DNA of 64,000 nucleotides from DATJGR01 sp963812255 (GCA_963812255.1 CAWEUM010000005.1:1-64000); one strand, 5' to 3'. Positions 22,643-32,278 are shown, counted from the first letter of the stretch. Program-made: numbers and translations. Notes: generated by a model from the sequence alone, not told the origin.

Positions 22643-24468
22643 CGCTTGACCTCCGAAATGCGTGCGAGCTTGTTCATCGAAAAATACTCCGCCACGGTGC
22701 CGCGGATGAATTCGGCCGCGATCGAAAAGCCTCCGTAGTAGCACACGGGAACGATTTTGGCAGGATCGAGGCCGCCTTCGTTGACGAGGATCATGCGCAT
22801 CTGCGCGTCACGGTTCTGTTCCACGATAAAGACGAGTTCATGGGAGTCGATGAAGTCGAACACGGAATCGGGAAACGGCACCGCGCGAATTCGCAACGTA
22901 TCCAGATGAATGCCGTCCGCCTCGAGCAGGTCGAGTGATTCCGCCATCGGCGTCAGCGTCGTACCGAAGTACATGATGCCGTAGGTACGACGCGGCGACG
23001 CTTCCCGAATTTCCGGCGCCGGTATCAGCGCCTTCGCGGTTTCCCACTTCGCGAGCAGCCGGACCATGTTCTGGGTATAGATCTGCGGGTCTTCGGTGTA
23101 GCGCGCATACTCGTCGCGGGACGTGCCGCGCGTGAAAAAACTGCCTTTCGACGGATGCGTGCCGGGATAGGTGCGATAGCCGATACCGTCACCATCGATA
23201 TCGACATAGCGGCCGAAGTTCTCGATCCGATCGAGGTCGTCCGCGTGATAGACCTTACCGCGGTCATAGCTGCGCGTGTCGTCCCATTCCAGCGGGTCCG
23301 ACATCACCTCGTTCATGCCGAGTTCCAGATCGGACATGATGATCACCGGCGTCTGCAGTCGATCCGCAAGATCCAGTGCATCAGCCGAGAAATCGAAACA
23401 CTCTTTCGGCGTAGACGGGATCAACACTACGTGCTTGGTGTCGCCGTGCGATGCGTACACCGCCGACATCAGATCGGCCTGCTGCGTGCGCGTCGGCATG
23501 CCGGTCGATGGACCCGCGCGTTGAACGTCGATCAACACCGTAGGAATTTCCGCGAAATACGCGAGACCAAGGAATTCGCTCATCAGCGAGACGCCCGGAC
23601 CACTGGTCGCTGTGAACGCGCGCGCACCATTCCATGCGGCACCGATGACCATACCGATCGCGGCGAGTTCGTCTTCCGCTTGCATGATCGCAAACTTTTT
23701 CTTACCCGACTCCTTATCGATGCGAAACCGGTTCGCGTAGCGCTCGAACGCTTCGGCGACCGACGTCGAGGGCGTGATCGGATACCAGGCGCAGACAGTC
23801 GCACCGCCATAGATCGCACCGAGCGCCGATGCGGTGTTGCCTTCGATCATGATCTTCTCGCCAACGGCATTGCTACGCCGCAGCTGCACCGGCAGCGGCG
23901 CATCGAGATACGTGCGCGCATAGCTGCGGCCGATTTCCAGCGCGTGCAGGTTCGGCTTGATCAGCGCGTCCTTGCCTTTGTACTGCTCCGAAACCATGCC
24001 GGTGAGCACGTCGAAATCGATGTTGATCAGTGCCGACAACGCACCTACATAGACGATGTTCTTGAACAACTGACGCTGCTTCGGATCGGCGAACTCGGAC
24101 AGCAGCAGCGTCGAGATCGGAATGCCGACGTCGACGACGTCGCTGCGTGCGAGTTCGCTCGCCCGCGGCCGCGAATTGTCGTAGACGAGAAATCCGCCTG
24201 GAACGAGGCTCGCGACGTCTTCCGCATAGGTCTCGGCGTTCATCGCGACCATGACGTCGACGCCGTCGCGACGGCCGAGATAGCCGCGTTCGTTGACGCG
24301 TACCTCGAACCACGTTGGCAATCCCTGGATGTTCGACGGGAAGATGTTGCGCGTGCCGACCGGTACACCCATGCGAAACACGGCTTTCGCGAACATGCCG
24401 TTTGCGCTTGCCGAGCCCGAGCCGTTGACGTTGGCAAACTTGATGACGAAATCGTTGAACCGCGTCAT
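22639..24468 (-). CDS. korA: 2-oxoacid:ferredoxin oxidoreductase alpha subunit (gamma-alpha fusion)
   Basis: A 609-residue protein. Residues about 1-185 are the gamma domain (NGMFAKAVFRMGVPVG, GVDVMVAMNAETYA). The rest is the alpha subunit, with CAWYPITPSTSVAEAF, the ATSGPGVSLMSEF block and VDVQRAGPSTGMPTRTQQ. This gamma-alpha fusion is the usual form of bacterial KorA. The start is set at the ATG at 24468, which overlaps the stop of the upstream FeS oxidoreductase gene. The three genes thus form one coupled unit. Soluble, cytoplasmic. Confidence 0.92.
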   Translation of the reverse strand: MTRFNDFVIKFANVNGSGSASANGMFAKAVFRMGVPVGTRNIFPSNIQGLPTWFEVRVNERGYLGRRDGVDVMVAMNAETYAEDVASLVPGGFLVYDNSRPRASELARSDVVDVGIPISTLLLSEFADPKQRQLFKNIVYVGALSALINIDFDVLTGMVSEQYKGKDALIKPNLHALEIGRSYARTYLDAPLPVQLRRSNAVGEKIMIEGNTASALGAIYGGATVCAWYPITPSTSVAEAFERYANRFRIDKESGKKKFAIMQAEDELAAIGMVIGAAWNGARAFTATSGPGVSLMSEFLGLAYFAEIPTVLIDVQRAGPSTGMPTRTQQADLMSAVYASHGDTKHVVLIPSTPKECFDFSADALDLADRLQTPVIIMSDLELGMNEVMSDPLEWDDTRSYDRGKVYHADDLDRIENFGRYVDIDGDGIGYRTYPGTHPSKGSFFTRGTSRDEYARYTEDPQIYTQNMVRLLAKWETAKALIPAPEIREASPRRTYGIMYFGTTLTPMAESLDLLEADGIHLDTLRIRAVPFPDSVFDFIDSHELVFIVEQNRDAQMRMILVNEGGLDPAKIVPVCYYGGFSIAAEFIRGTVAEYFSMNKLARISEVKR

Positions 24469-26252
24469 GACGCGTAGGATCCCAGCTGTGGCAGGTGGAG
24501 AACCGACTTCTGCATGTCCCATGCGTTGGTCGGGCAACGCTCCGCACACAAACCGCAGTGCAGGCAGAGGTCTTCGTCCTTCACCATCACGCGGCCGGTT
24601 CTCAGTTCGCCAGACACGTAGAGGTCTTGTTCGGTATTCGACGCGGGGGCGGTCAGAAGTTGTCGCAGATCCACTTCCTCCGCGTTCTGAGTGAACGTAA
24701 TACAGTCCATCGGACAGATGTCGACACAGGCGTCGCACTCGATACACAGCTTGTCGGTGAACACCGTCTGCACGTCGCAATTCAGGCAGCGCTGTGCCTC
24801 ACGCGCACCGAGCGCCCGATCGAAGCCGAGCTCGACTTCCATCTTGATGTTCTTCAGAGATTTACGCGGATCGACGTGCGGCACCAGATAGCGTTTCGAC
24901 GCATCGTGCTCGCTGTCATAACTCCACTCGTGCATGCCCATTTTCTGACTGAGCAGGTTGACGCCTTCGGGCGGCCGATCCGCCTTCACATCGAGCCCCT
25001 GACAGAACAGGTGAATCGAAATGGCCGCTTTGTGCGCATGCGCGGACGCCCAGATGATGTTTTCCGGCCCAAACGCCGAGTCACCACCAAAGAACACGTT
25101 CGGCAATGTCGACTGCAACGTGTCGCGGTCGAGCACCGGACATTCCCAGCGGTCGAATTCGATACCGATATCGCGCTCGATCCACGGGCAGTGATTCTCC
25201 TGACCGATCGCCATCAGCACGTGATCGGCTTCCATGAAAACATCCGGTTCGCCGGTCGGCACGGACTTGGTGCGGCCGGACGAGTCGGTGACTTGCTTGA
25301 CGCGCTGGAAGATCACGCCCGTGAGTTTGCCGTTCTCGTGCACGAACTCGACCGGCGGGCGATTGTTGACAATCGGAATGCCTTCCGACATCGCGTCTTC
25401 TTTTTCCCAGTCCGACGCTTTCATCACGTCGAATCCCGAGCGCACGACGACGGTAACCTGGTCCGCGCCCAACCGGCGTGCGGTTCGACAACAGTCCATC
25501 GCCGTGTTGCCGCCGCCCATGACAATGACTTTGCCTTTGATTGACGTGGTATGGCCAAACGCAACGCTGCCAAGCCATTCGATACCGATCGAGATGTGCG
25601 CGGCGCTCTCTTGACGGCCTTTCAGTTCCGGCAGGTCGCGGCCGCGCGGCGCGCCGGTGCCCACGAAGTACGCGTCGAATTTTTCATCGAGCATCGCTTT
25701 GAAGCTGGTCACGTCGTGGCCGAAATGGCACTCAACACCCATGTCGAGAATCAGGGCGACCTCATCTTCGAGCACTTCTATCGGCAATCGAAACGCCGGG
25801 ATCTGCGTGCGCATCATGCCGCCGCCTTCCGGGTCCTTTTCGAACATATGCACTTCGTAGCCGAGCGGCAGCAGATCGCGCGCGACGGCGAGCGACGCCG
25901 GACCGGCGCCGAGCAACGCGACGCGCTTGCCGTTTTTTTGCGTCGGCACGCGCGGCATGAACGGTGTGATGTCACCTCTGTTGTCGGCCGCGACACGTTT
26001 GAGCCGGCAGATCGCGACCGGCTTTTCCTCCGTGCGCACGCGTCGACACGCAGGCTCACAGGGACGGTCGCAGGTGCGTCCGAGTATTCCGGGGAATACG
26101 TTGGAGTCCCAGTTCAACATATAGGCTTCGGTGTATTTCTCCTGAGCAATCAGGCGAATGTACTCCGGTACCGGCGTATGAGCCGGGCACGCCCACTGGC
26201 AATCGACGACTTTGTGAAAGTAGCTGGGCTCGAAAATGTTGGTGGGTTTCAT
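24465..26252 (-). CDS. korC: GltD-like FAD oxidoreductase with C-terminal ferredoxin domain, KOR electron-transfer subunit
   Basis: A 595-residue flavoprotein. An N-terminal Fe-S domain (VVDCQWACPAHTPVPEYI, RTCDRPCEPACRR) precedes FAD binding (VALLGAGPASLAVARDL) and NAD(P)H binding (VIVMGGGNTAMDCCRTARRLG), as in the glutamate synthase small subunit. The C-terminus adds two [4Fe-4S] motifs, CIECDACVDICPMDC and CLHCGLCAERCP. Its position at the head of a coupled operon with korA and korB suggests that it passes electrons between the oxidoreductase, its clusters and NAD(P). It is not a glutamate synthase subunit here: no GltB gene is present. The symbol korC follows usage in Thauera-type operons and is a functional guess. 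The start is at the ATG at 26252. Confidence 0.85.
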   Translation of the reverse strand: MKPTNIFEPSYFHKVVDCQWACPAHTPVPEYIRLIAQEKYTEAYMLNWDSNVFPGILGRTCDRPCEPACRRVRTEEKPVAICRLKRVAADNRGDITPFMPRVPTQKNGKRVALLGAGPASLAVARDLLPLGYEVHMFEKDPEGGGMMRTQIPAFRLPIEVLEDEVALILDMGVECHFGHDVTSFKAMLDEKFDAYFVGTGAPRGRDLPELKGRQESAAHISIGIEWLGSVAFGHTTSIKGKVIVMGGGNTAMDCCRTARRLGADQVTVVVRSGFDVMKASDWEKEDAMSEGIPIVNNRPPVEFVHENGKLTGVIFQRVKQVTDSSGRTKSVPTGEPDVFMEADHVLMAIGQENHCPWIERDIGIEFDRWECPVLDRDTLQSTLPNVFFGGDSAFGPENIIWASAHAHKAAISIHLFCQGLDVKADRPPEGVNLLSQKMGMHEWSYDSEHDASKRYLVPHVDPRKSLKNIKMEVELGFDRALGAREAQRCLNCDVQTVFTDKLCIECDACVDICPMDCITFTQNAEEVDLRQLLTAPASNTEQDLYVSGELRTGRVMVKDEDLCLHCGLCAERCPTNAWDMQKSVLHLPQLGSYAS

Positions 26253-26439
26253 AACCGCTCTGTGGAAACGAACTGCCTCTCTGTGGGACGACGATCGGGC
26301 GCGACGCACTCTAACGCGTCTGAATTAACGGATCTACTGCCCGTGTCTCGACGCAGCCCTACGCGCGGAGGGCCCACGCGCGGAACGCCTGAAGTAGAAT
26401 ACCGCGCCCTTCAATCGACCCACTCAACGGCGCACGGCC

Positions 26440-27549
26440 ATGGCGAACCCCGAAGCACCACCGCTTCCGAAAAGATCGGGCGATCGCGCAGGCTGGTGCG
26501 GTCTGGTCGATGGCACGGCAAGCCTCGCAATCGCACGTGCCGCGGAGCAGCACAGCGGCCTCGTCGTGGCCGTGGCAGCGAACCCTTCAGCCGCCTATCG
26601 GCTGTGTCGAGAAATCGAATTCTTCTCGAGCGGCACCCTCGAAGTCGTGACGTTGCCGGATTGGGAAACGCTCGCGTACGACGCGTTCTCGCCGCACCAG
26701 GACATCGTCTCCGACCGGCTGCGGACACTGCATCGATTGCCGAGCCTGGGTCGTGGCGTTCTGGTGGTGCCGATTCGGACCCTGTTGCAACGGCTGCCCC
26801 CGCCGGTGTTTCTGGCGGCGCATAGTCTGGTGCTCGCGGTGGGCGCGCGGTTCGATGCGCACACCTATCGGGCCGATCTCGAACAAGCCGGGTACCGATG
26901 CGTGGAAACGGTCGCCGAGCGCGGTGAGTTCGCGGTCCGCGGCTCGCTTGTGGATGTCTATCCGATGGGTGCGCCGGCGCCGTATCGGATCGACCTGTTC
27001 GACGACGAGGTTGCAAGCCTGCGGACGTTCGACCCCGACAGTCAGCGCACGATCGAACAGATCGACTCGGTCGAAATTCTGCCGGCAAAGGAATTTCCGC
27101 TGACGAGTGACGCGATTGCACGGTTTCGCAATCGCTGGCACGAACTGTTCGACGTCGATGTGCGGCGCTGTCCGATGTATCAGGACGTCAGTCAGGGCAT
27201 CGCGCCGTCCGGCATCGAATATTACCTGCCGATGTTCCACGACACGCTCGCCACCGTGTTCGACTATCTGCCCGACGACTCTCTGGTTGTTTTGCCAGCG
27301 GGCTTGGACCCAGCCATCACTGCATTTCAGATCGACGTCCGGGCGCGCTACGAAAGCCTGCGCCATGATATCGAGCGCCCTATTCTCGCGCCCGATGCAA
27401 TCTATCTGCGAACGGACGAGTTGTTTCACGCGATCGGATCGCTGAAACAGATCGTGTTGGAGAGCCGCGCGCACAGCGTCGACTTCGCGACGAAGGACTC
27501 CCGGACGTGTCCGCGAATCACCGCTCACACCATCCCGGTGAGCGCCTAA
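26440..27549 (+). CDS. mfd: Transcription-repair coupling factor Mfd, 5' part (gene frameshifted)
   Basis: 369 codons encode the UvrB-like N-terminal module of Mfd: EIEFFSSGTLEVVTLPDWETLAYDAF-type strands (split here), GSLVDVYPMGAPAPYRIDLF and the QGIAPSGIEYYLPMF block. The frame stops at 27547-27549, in the linker before the RNA-polymerase-binding domain. The next codons of Mfd continue at once in another frame. One missing base near 27530, in the context CACACCATCCC, explains the break. Mfd removes stalled RNA polymerase at lesions and recruits UvrA. This half alone would lack the motor. The gene is adjacent to csiV, as in Pseudomonas and Vibrio. Confidence 0.88.
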   Translation: MANPEAPPLPKRSGDRAGWCGLVDGTASLAIARAAEQHSGLVVAVAANPSAAYRLCREIEFFSSGTLEVVTLPDWETLAYDAFSPHQDIVSDRLRTLHRLPSLGRGVLVVPIRTLLQRLPPPVFLAAHSLVLAVGARFDAHTYRADLEQAGYRCVETVAERGEFAVRGSLVDVYPMGAPAPYRIDLFDDEVASLRTFDPDSQRTIEQIDSVEILPAKEFPLTSDAIARFRNRWHELFDVDVRRCPMYQDVSQGIAPSGIEYYLPMFHDTLATVFDYLPDDSLVVLPAGLDPAITAFQIDVRARYESLRHDIERPILAPDAIYLRTDELFHAIGSLKQIVLESRAHSVDFATKDSRTCPRITAHTIPVSA

Positions 27550-29891
27550 CGGCGTTCGTCGCAGCGTCCACCGTACCGGTGCTGTTCTGCGCCGAGTCCG
27601 CAGGACGTCGCGAAGTGTTCGGCGAATTTCTCGCCCGCGCCGGATTGCGGCCGGTCGATGCCGAGAACTTCGCGGCATTCCGCGACGGCAACGCAAAACT
27701 GGCGCTGACCGTCGCTCCAATCGAATGCGCAGCGTTGACCGATGCGTTCGCCTTGATCACCGAGACACAGGTGTTCGGCGTGCGCGCCGATACCGAGGCA
27801 CGCCGCGACGCACGCTCGGTCGATTCCGATCAGATCATCCGCAATCTCACCGAACTGCATATCGGTGCGCCGGTGGTGCACATCGACCACGGCGTCGGCC
27901 GCTACCTCGGCCTGCGCACGCTCGAAATCGATGGTGCGCTGTCGGAGTTCCTGACGATCGAATACGCGGATGACGCGAAGCTGTATGTGCCGGTGACCGC
28001 GCTGCATCTGATTTCACGTTACGGCGGCGCGGACGAAGCCAATGCGCCGCTGCACCGGCTCGGGTCCGATCAGTGGGACAAGGCCAAACGCCGCGCGGCC
28101 GAAAAAATACACGATGTCGCCGCGGAACTGTTGAATATCTACGCGCACCGGCAGGCGCGCCAGGGCACCGCACTGACCGCACCCGATGACGAGTACCAAC
28201 GCTTCGTCGACCAATTTCCCTTCGACGTCACGTCCGACCAGCGCCGCGCGATCGACGAGGTGATCGCAGATCTGACTAACCCGAAGTCGATGGACCGCCT
28301 GATCTGCGGTGACGTCGGCTTCGGCAAGACCGAGGTCGCGATGCGTGCCGCGTTCGTCGCCGTCCAGAGCCGCAAACAAGTCGTCATACTGGTGCCGACG
28401 ACGCTGCTGGCTCAACAACACTATGAGAGCTTCAGGGACCGCTTTGCCGACTGGCCGGTACAGATAGAGGCCGTCTCGCGGCTGCGTACCGAGAGTGAAC
28501 TTGCCGCCGTCCGCCAACGACTCTCATCAGGCGCGATCGACATCGTCATCGGCACCCACAAGCTGCTCAACAGTAAGTTTGCGTTTCGCGAACTCGGTCT
28601 GGTGATCATCGATGAAGAGCATCGCTTCGGTGTTCGTCAGAAGGAACGCCTGCGAACCTTACGCGCCGAGGTCGACGTGCTGACTCTGACCGCCACCCCG
28701 ATTCCGCGCACGTTGAATCTGGCGATGGGCGGCATCCGCGACCTGTCGATCATCGCCACGCCACCCGCCCGGCGTCTGTCGGTCAAGACGTTCGTCGTGC
28801 AGCGTCGCAAACATCTGATTCGCGAGGCGATCAGCCGCGAACTGGCTCGCGGCGGTCAGGTCTTCTATCTCCACAACGAGGTGCGCACGATCGAGCAGAC
28901 GGCGACCGAGATCGGCGAATTGATTCCCGAGGCGCGCATCGGCGTGGGACACGGTCAGATGCCGAAGCGTCGCCTCGAACTCGTCATGAGCGATTTCTAC
29001 CACCGCCGCAGCAACGTGCTGGTGTGCACGACGATCATCGAAAACGGTATCGACATTCCCAATGCGAACACGATGATCATGGACCGCGCCGACAAGTTCG
29101 GTCTGGCGCAGCTTCACCAACTGCGCGGCCGTGTTGGACGCTCGCACCGCCAGGCGTATGCGTATCTGCTGATTCCGCACCCGAAAGCGCTGACCCAAGA
29201 CGCGCGCAAGCGCCTCGAGGCGATCGAGGCGGCCGGCGAACTGGGCGTCGGATTTTCGCTGGCGACGCACGATCTCGAGATCCGTGGCGCTGGTGAACTG
29301 TTGGGCGAAGATCAATCCGGACAGATCGAATCGATCGGTTTTTCGTTGTACATGGATATGCTGGACCGCGCGGTGCGGGCGATTCGCGCCGGCAAAACAC
29401 CGGACCTCGATGCACAGCTGACGCCGCATCAGGAGGTCAATCTGCGCGTGCCCGCACTGATACCCGAAGACTACCTGCCCGACGTTCACACACGGCTGAT
29501 TCTCTACAAGCGCATCAGCAGCGCCGAGCACCGTGACGCGCTGGATGAACTGAGAGTCGAGATGATCGATCGCTTCGGCGGGCTGCCGAACGCAACCAAG
29601 ACGCTGTTCGAAGTCACCGCGCTGCGGCTCACTGCGGCCGCGCTCGGCATCGCGCGAATCGACTTCGGTCCGACCGGCGGACGCATCGAGTTCGCATCGG
29701 ATACCCGTGTCGATCCGATCGCGCTGGTTCGTCTCGTGCAACGCGAGCCGAACAGTTACCGGCTGGAAGACGGCACGCGGTTGCGGGTCACTGCCAAACT
29801 CGACGATGCACAGGCGCGCTTCGATCACGTCGCCCATTTGCTGGACCGTCTCGATCCCGGCGAGACATCACCGATGGCAGCCTCCGCATGA
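27507..29891 (+). CDS. mfd: Transcription-repair coupling factor Mfd, 3' part (gene frameshifted)
   Basis: The open frame from a GTG at 27507 carries the rest of Mfd. It has a linker (TVPVLFCAESAGRREVF), the CarD-like polymerase-interaction domain (GAPVVHIDHGVGRYLGL), and the SF2 translocase with Walker A GDVGFGKTEVAMRA, DEEH box VIIDEEHRFG, LTATPIPRTL and LHQLRGRVGRS. The C-terminal UvrA-blocking domain (LPDVHTRLILYKRIS) follows. The GTG is unlikely to be a natural start, because it lies within the 5' part; the two halves belong to one gene of about 1,150 codons. If the frameshift is real, coupled repair is probably lost. Its TGA overlaps the csiV start. Confidence 0.9.
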   Translation: MSANHRSHHPGERLTAFVAASTVPVLFCAESAGRREVFGEFLARAGLRPVDAENFAAFRDGNAKLALTVAPIECAALTDAFALITETQVFGVRADTEARRDARSVDSDQIIRNLTELHIGAPVVHIDHGVGRYLGLRTLEIDGALSEFLTIEYADDAKLYVPVTALHLISRYGGADEANAPLHRLGSDQWDKAKRRAAEKIHDVAAELLNIYAHRQARQGTALTAPDDEYQRFVDQFPFDVTSDQRRAIDEVIADLTNPKSMDRLICGDVGFGKTEVAMRAAFVAVQSRKQVVILVPTTLLAQQHYESFRDRFADWPVQIEAVSRLRTESELAAVRQRLSSGAIDIVIGTHKLLNSKFAFRELGLVIIDEEHRFGVRQKERLRTLRAEVDVLTLTATPIPRTLNLAMGGIRDLSIIATPPARRLSVKTFVVQRRKHLIREAISRELARGGQVFYLHNEVRTIEQTATEIGELIPEARIGVGHGQMPKRRLELVMSDFYHRRSNVLVCTTIIENGIDIPNANTMIMDRADKFGLAQLHQLRGRVGRSHRQAYAYLLIPHPKALTQDARKRLEAIEAAGELGVGFSLATHDLEIRGAGELLGEDQSGQIESIGFSLYMDMLDRAVRAIRAGKTPDLDAQLTPHQEVNLRVPALIPEDYLPDVHTRLILYKRISSAEHRDALDELRVEMIDRFGGLPNATKTLFEVTALRLTAAALGIARIDFGPTGGRIEFASDTRVDPIALVRLVQREPNSYRLEDGTRLRVTAKLDDAQARFDHVAHLLDRLDPGETSPMAASA

Positions 29892-30829
29892 ACGTCGCTC
29901 GCGAACTGATCGCATTGCTTGCATTTGGCACGCTGTCGGCCGGGGTGACGCACGCAGAGGATTTTCCGACCTTACCCGACGGCACCTGGTATCGGGTCGA
30001 GATCATCATCTTCGAACGGCTCGGCGACATCAGTGCGGGACCGGAGGTACTCATATCGCACGCCCCGCGCGCGTATCCGCTCGACGCGCTGTCATTCACC
30101 GACGACTCCGGTCTCGCTGCCGCTTACACGCTCGACGAAGAGACGCGTGCGATGCCCGCGTTCCCGACCGTCACCAGCACCAACGGATTGACTCAGCCGC
30201 CGGCAGCGAACCATGCCGCACCGCGGACCGCGGCAGAGACTGCGCAGAAGGCCGTCGCGGACTACGTGATAGGGTTGCAAAAACGGGCGTACCGGTTCGA
30301 ACCCGACGCGTCGCTGCTGTTGGCTCAGCAGGACAATCGCCTGCAGCGCAGCAGCGCCTACCGTGTGCTGTTTCATCGCGCATGGATCCAACCGGTACCC
30401 GATCGCGATCAATCGCAACCGATGCTGATCCAGGCGGGCGAACAGGTCGGGCCCGTGCGGCGCATCGAAGGCGTGCTCGGGGTCACCCTGGGACATTACC
30501 TGCATCTGAATGCGCTGCTGTGGTACGCGCCGGACCCCGCGCCAGGGCGCGATTCAGCGCCGCTCGCCAACGGCAGCTTTCCGGACCGTCGCGCAGCGGA
30601 TGAGTTCGATACGAACCAAACCGATCCGGGCTACATGGAATTGCGCGAGCAACGCCGCATGCGCAGCGGTGAATTGCATTACCTCGATCATCCGAAATTC
30701 GGTGTGCTGGCGCGCATCGATCCGGTGCAGCCCCCTGAAGCGCTGGTCGCGGAACTCGCGCGGCTCGCGCAACCATCCGAGCCGCAGCCACCCACGCCCC
30801 AACCCCAGACGCAGCCTCAGACCCAATAG
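29888..30829 (+). CDS. csiV: CsiV-family periplasmic protein
   Basis: A 313-residue secreted protein. A signal peptide covers about residues 1-23 (ending GVTHAE). The first mature segment, GTWYRVEIIIFER, is the hallmark of CsiV. A PQTQPQTQ-type low-complexity tail ends it. In Vibrio cholerae CsiV is a periplasmic peptidoglycan-binding activator of the lipoprotein LpoA, which stimulates PBP1a. The gene lies next to mfd there as here, and its ATG overlaps the mfd stop. No LpoA gene is in the window. Confidence 0.85.
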   Translation: MNVARELIALLAFGTLSAGVTHAEDFPTLPDGTWYRVEIIIFERLGDISAGPEVLISHAPRAYPLDALSFTDDSGLAAAYTLDEETRAMPAFPTVTSTNGLTQPPAANHAAPRTAAETAQKAVADYVIGLQKRAYRFEPDASLLLAQQDNRLQRSSAYRVLFHRAWIQPVPDRDQSQPMLIQAGEQVGPVRRIEGVLGVTLGHYLHLNALLWYAPDPAPGRDSAPLANGSFPDRRAADEFDTNQTDPGYMELREQRRMRSGELHYLDHPKFGVLARIDPVQPPEALVAELARLAQPSEPQPPTPQPQTQPQTQ

Positions 30830-30835
30830 TTCAAA

Positions 30836-31597
30836 TCACATCAACTCGATGCAGCGCGCGAGCAGGCGCTCGACGAGCGGCATCCCCTGCGCGGCGACGC
30901 GTCCGATGTCCTCTTCATCGAGCGGGCCATCGCCGCGCCCGGCGGCGCGATTCACCGCCAGACACACGGTAGCAAAAGGCAGCCCCAGTTCGCGGGCGAG
31001 GCTCGCCTCGGGCATGCCCGTCATGCCGACGACATCGCAGCCGTCGCGGGCCATCCGGTCGATTTCTGCGGCGGTTTCCAAACGCGGTCCCTGTGTCGCA
31101 CCATAGACACCCGCATCGAACACTCTTCGTTGCGGCGCAAGATCCTGTCCGGCGGCGACCAATCGACTCCGTAGCTCTGCGTCATACGGCGCCGAGAAGT
31201 CGACGTGCCGAAGCGGCTGATCACCCATACCCATATAGGTATGCGCTCTGCCCCACGTATAGTCGATGATCTGATCCGGGATCATCAGATCACCCGGCGC
31301 CATAACCGGAGCGATGGATCCGACCGCATTGGTCGCAACCACCGCGGTCGCGCCGAGTTCGCGCAGTAACCACACATTGGCGCGATAGTTGATCAGATGC
31401 GGTGCAATACGATGCGGCTGGCCGTGCCGGGCCAGAAAGATCACGGCACGCCCGCCGACACGACCGAACTGCGGCGCTCCCGATGCAGCACCGAACGGCG
31501 TATCGACACGATCCGAGATGCGCGTCTCCTCAACCAGCCGATCGGCGAGGCGATTGATGCCGGTACCGCCGATGATACCGATGACCGCAGTCGTCAT
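30836..31597 (-). CDS. mtiP: S-methyl-5'-thioinosine (or thioadenosine) phosphorylase
   Basis: A 253-residue purine nucleoside phosphorylase of the MTAP branch. It has IGIIGGTGINRL at the N-terminus, a phosphate-binding FLARHGQPHRIAPHLINYRA, and GATQGPRLETAAEI in the active site. The corresponding Pseudomonas gene (PA3004), at the same place in the neighbourhood, encodes a methylthioinosine phosphorylase. I therefore infer the same role, but MTA specificity cannot be excluded from sequence. It releases hypoxanthine (or adenine) plus methylthioribose 1-phosphate. The preceding hypoxanthine phosphoribosyltransferase would use that base. The ATG at 31597 overlaps that gene's stop. Confidence 0.85.
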   Translation of the reverse strand: MTTAVIGIIGGTGINRLADRLVEETRISDRVDTPFGAASGAPQFGRVGGRAVIFLARHGQPHRIAPHLINYRANVWLLRELGATAVVATNAVGSIAPVMAPGDLMIPDQIIDYTWGRAHTYMGMGDQPLRHVDFSAPYDAELRSRLVAAGQDLAPQRRVFDAGVYGATQGPRLETAAEIDRMARDGCDVVGMTGMPEASLARELGLPFATVCLAVNRAAGRGDGPLDEEDIGRVAAQGMPLVERLLARCIELM

Positions 31598-32184
31598 GGC
31601 GCGGACCATCCGCCCGGCAGCGCGTAGATTCCCGCGAGATTCCGCCAATGGCCGCGATAGTCCATGCCATGCCCGAACAAGAACTGATCGGGGCAGCGCA
31701 CCGCAGCCTCATCGACCCGCACCGGTCGCGGCCCGGCAACCTCCTTGTCGACCAACACCGATGTGACGATCGCCGCCGCTCCACCGGCTCGCAACCGATC
31801 TACTACCGCGGCCAACGTATGCCCTTCGTCGAGAACGTCATCGATCAACAGCACCGTGCGCGCGTCGACATCGGCGGACGGCAGCGCGCGCCACTCGAGC
31901 GTGGCGCCTTGCGTCGCGTCGCGATAGCGGGTTGCGTGAACGTAGGCGACCTCGAGCGGAAAATGCAGCCGCAGCAACAACTCGGCGGTGAGAATGAGGC
32001 CCCCATTCATCACGCACATCACGATCGGATGCGTGCCGTCGAGCCGCACCGCGAGGCGCACCGCCAACTGATCCACCGCCCGAGCAACGGCGGCAGCGTC
32101 GAACAGGCATTCCGCGGCGGCGCGGGCAGCGTTGACGTCAGCGAGAGCGGATTGGTCTGGATGGGTCATCGCACTTCGTGCCAT
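31594..32184 (-). CDS. hpt: Hypoxanthine-guanine phosphoribosyltransferase
   Basis: A 196-residue type I phosphoribosyltransferase. The PRPP loop is TVLLIDDVLDEGHTL. CVMNGGLILTAELLLRL and the C-terminal DQFLFGHGMDYRGHWRN, with the base-binding pattern of hypoxanthine enzymes, support the call. It converts hypoxanthine or guanine plus PRPP to IMP or GMP. It is translationally coupled to the phosphorylase downstream (ATGA overlap), making a two-step purine salvage unit. The start could be the ATG at 32184 or 32169; neither has a strong ribosome binding site. lexA diverges from its upstream region. Confidence 0.85.
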   Translation of the reverse strand: MARSAMTHPDQSALADVNAARAAAECLFDAAAVARAVDQLAVRLAVRLDGTHPIVMCVMNGGLILTAELLLRLHFPLEVAYVHATRYRDATQGATLEWRALPSADVDARTVLLIDDVLDEGHTLAAVVDRLRAGGAAAIVTSVLVDKEVAGPRPVRVDEAAVRCPDQFLFGHGMDYRGHWRNLAGIYALPGGWSAP

Positions 32185-32258
32185 AAAAGATATCGCTTCC
32201 AGTGAGTTAACTGCGGTTGCTCATGGATACATGAAATGCTAGGCAACATCGCAATGTG

Positions 32259-32274
32259 CTGTATATAATGCCAG
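32259..32274 (+). promoter_or_regulatory. LexA box 1
   Basis: CTGTATATAATGCCAG fits the CTG-N10-CAG core of the gammaproteobacterial SOS box, with an AT-rich centre. It lies 32 bases before the lexA ATG and overlaps the likely promoter. Confidence 0.85.
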
Positions 32275-32278
32275 GCTA

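Noticed and set aside
22636..24477. Long plus-strand frames through the korA region (for example 440 codons)
   Set aside because: Arg/Val-rich mirror images of a well-supported gene on the other strand.
24465..26252. Glutamate synthase small subunit
   Set aside because: No large subunit gene is present, the protein has extra C-terminal 4Fe-4S motifs, and the gene overlaps korA.
27507..27549. Programmed frameshift in mfd
   Set aside because: No slippery heptamer or following hairpin is visible at the overlap, and Mfd is not known to need one; mutation or sequencing error is simpler.
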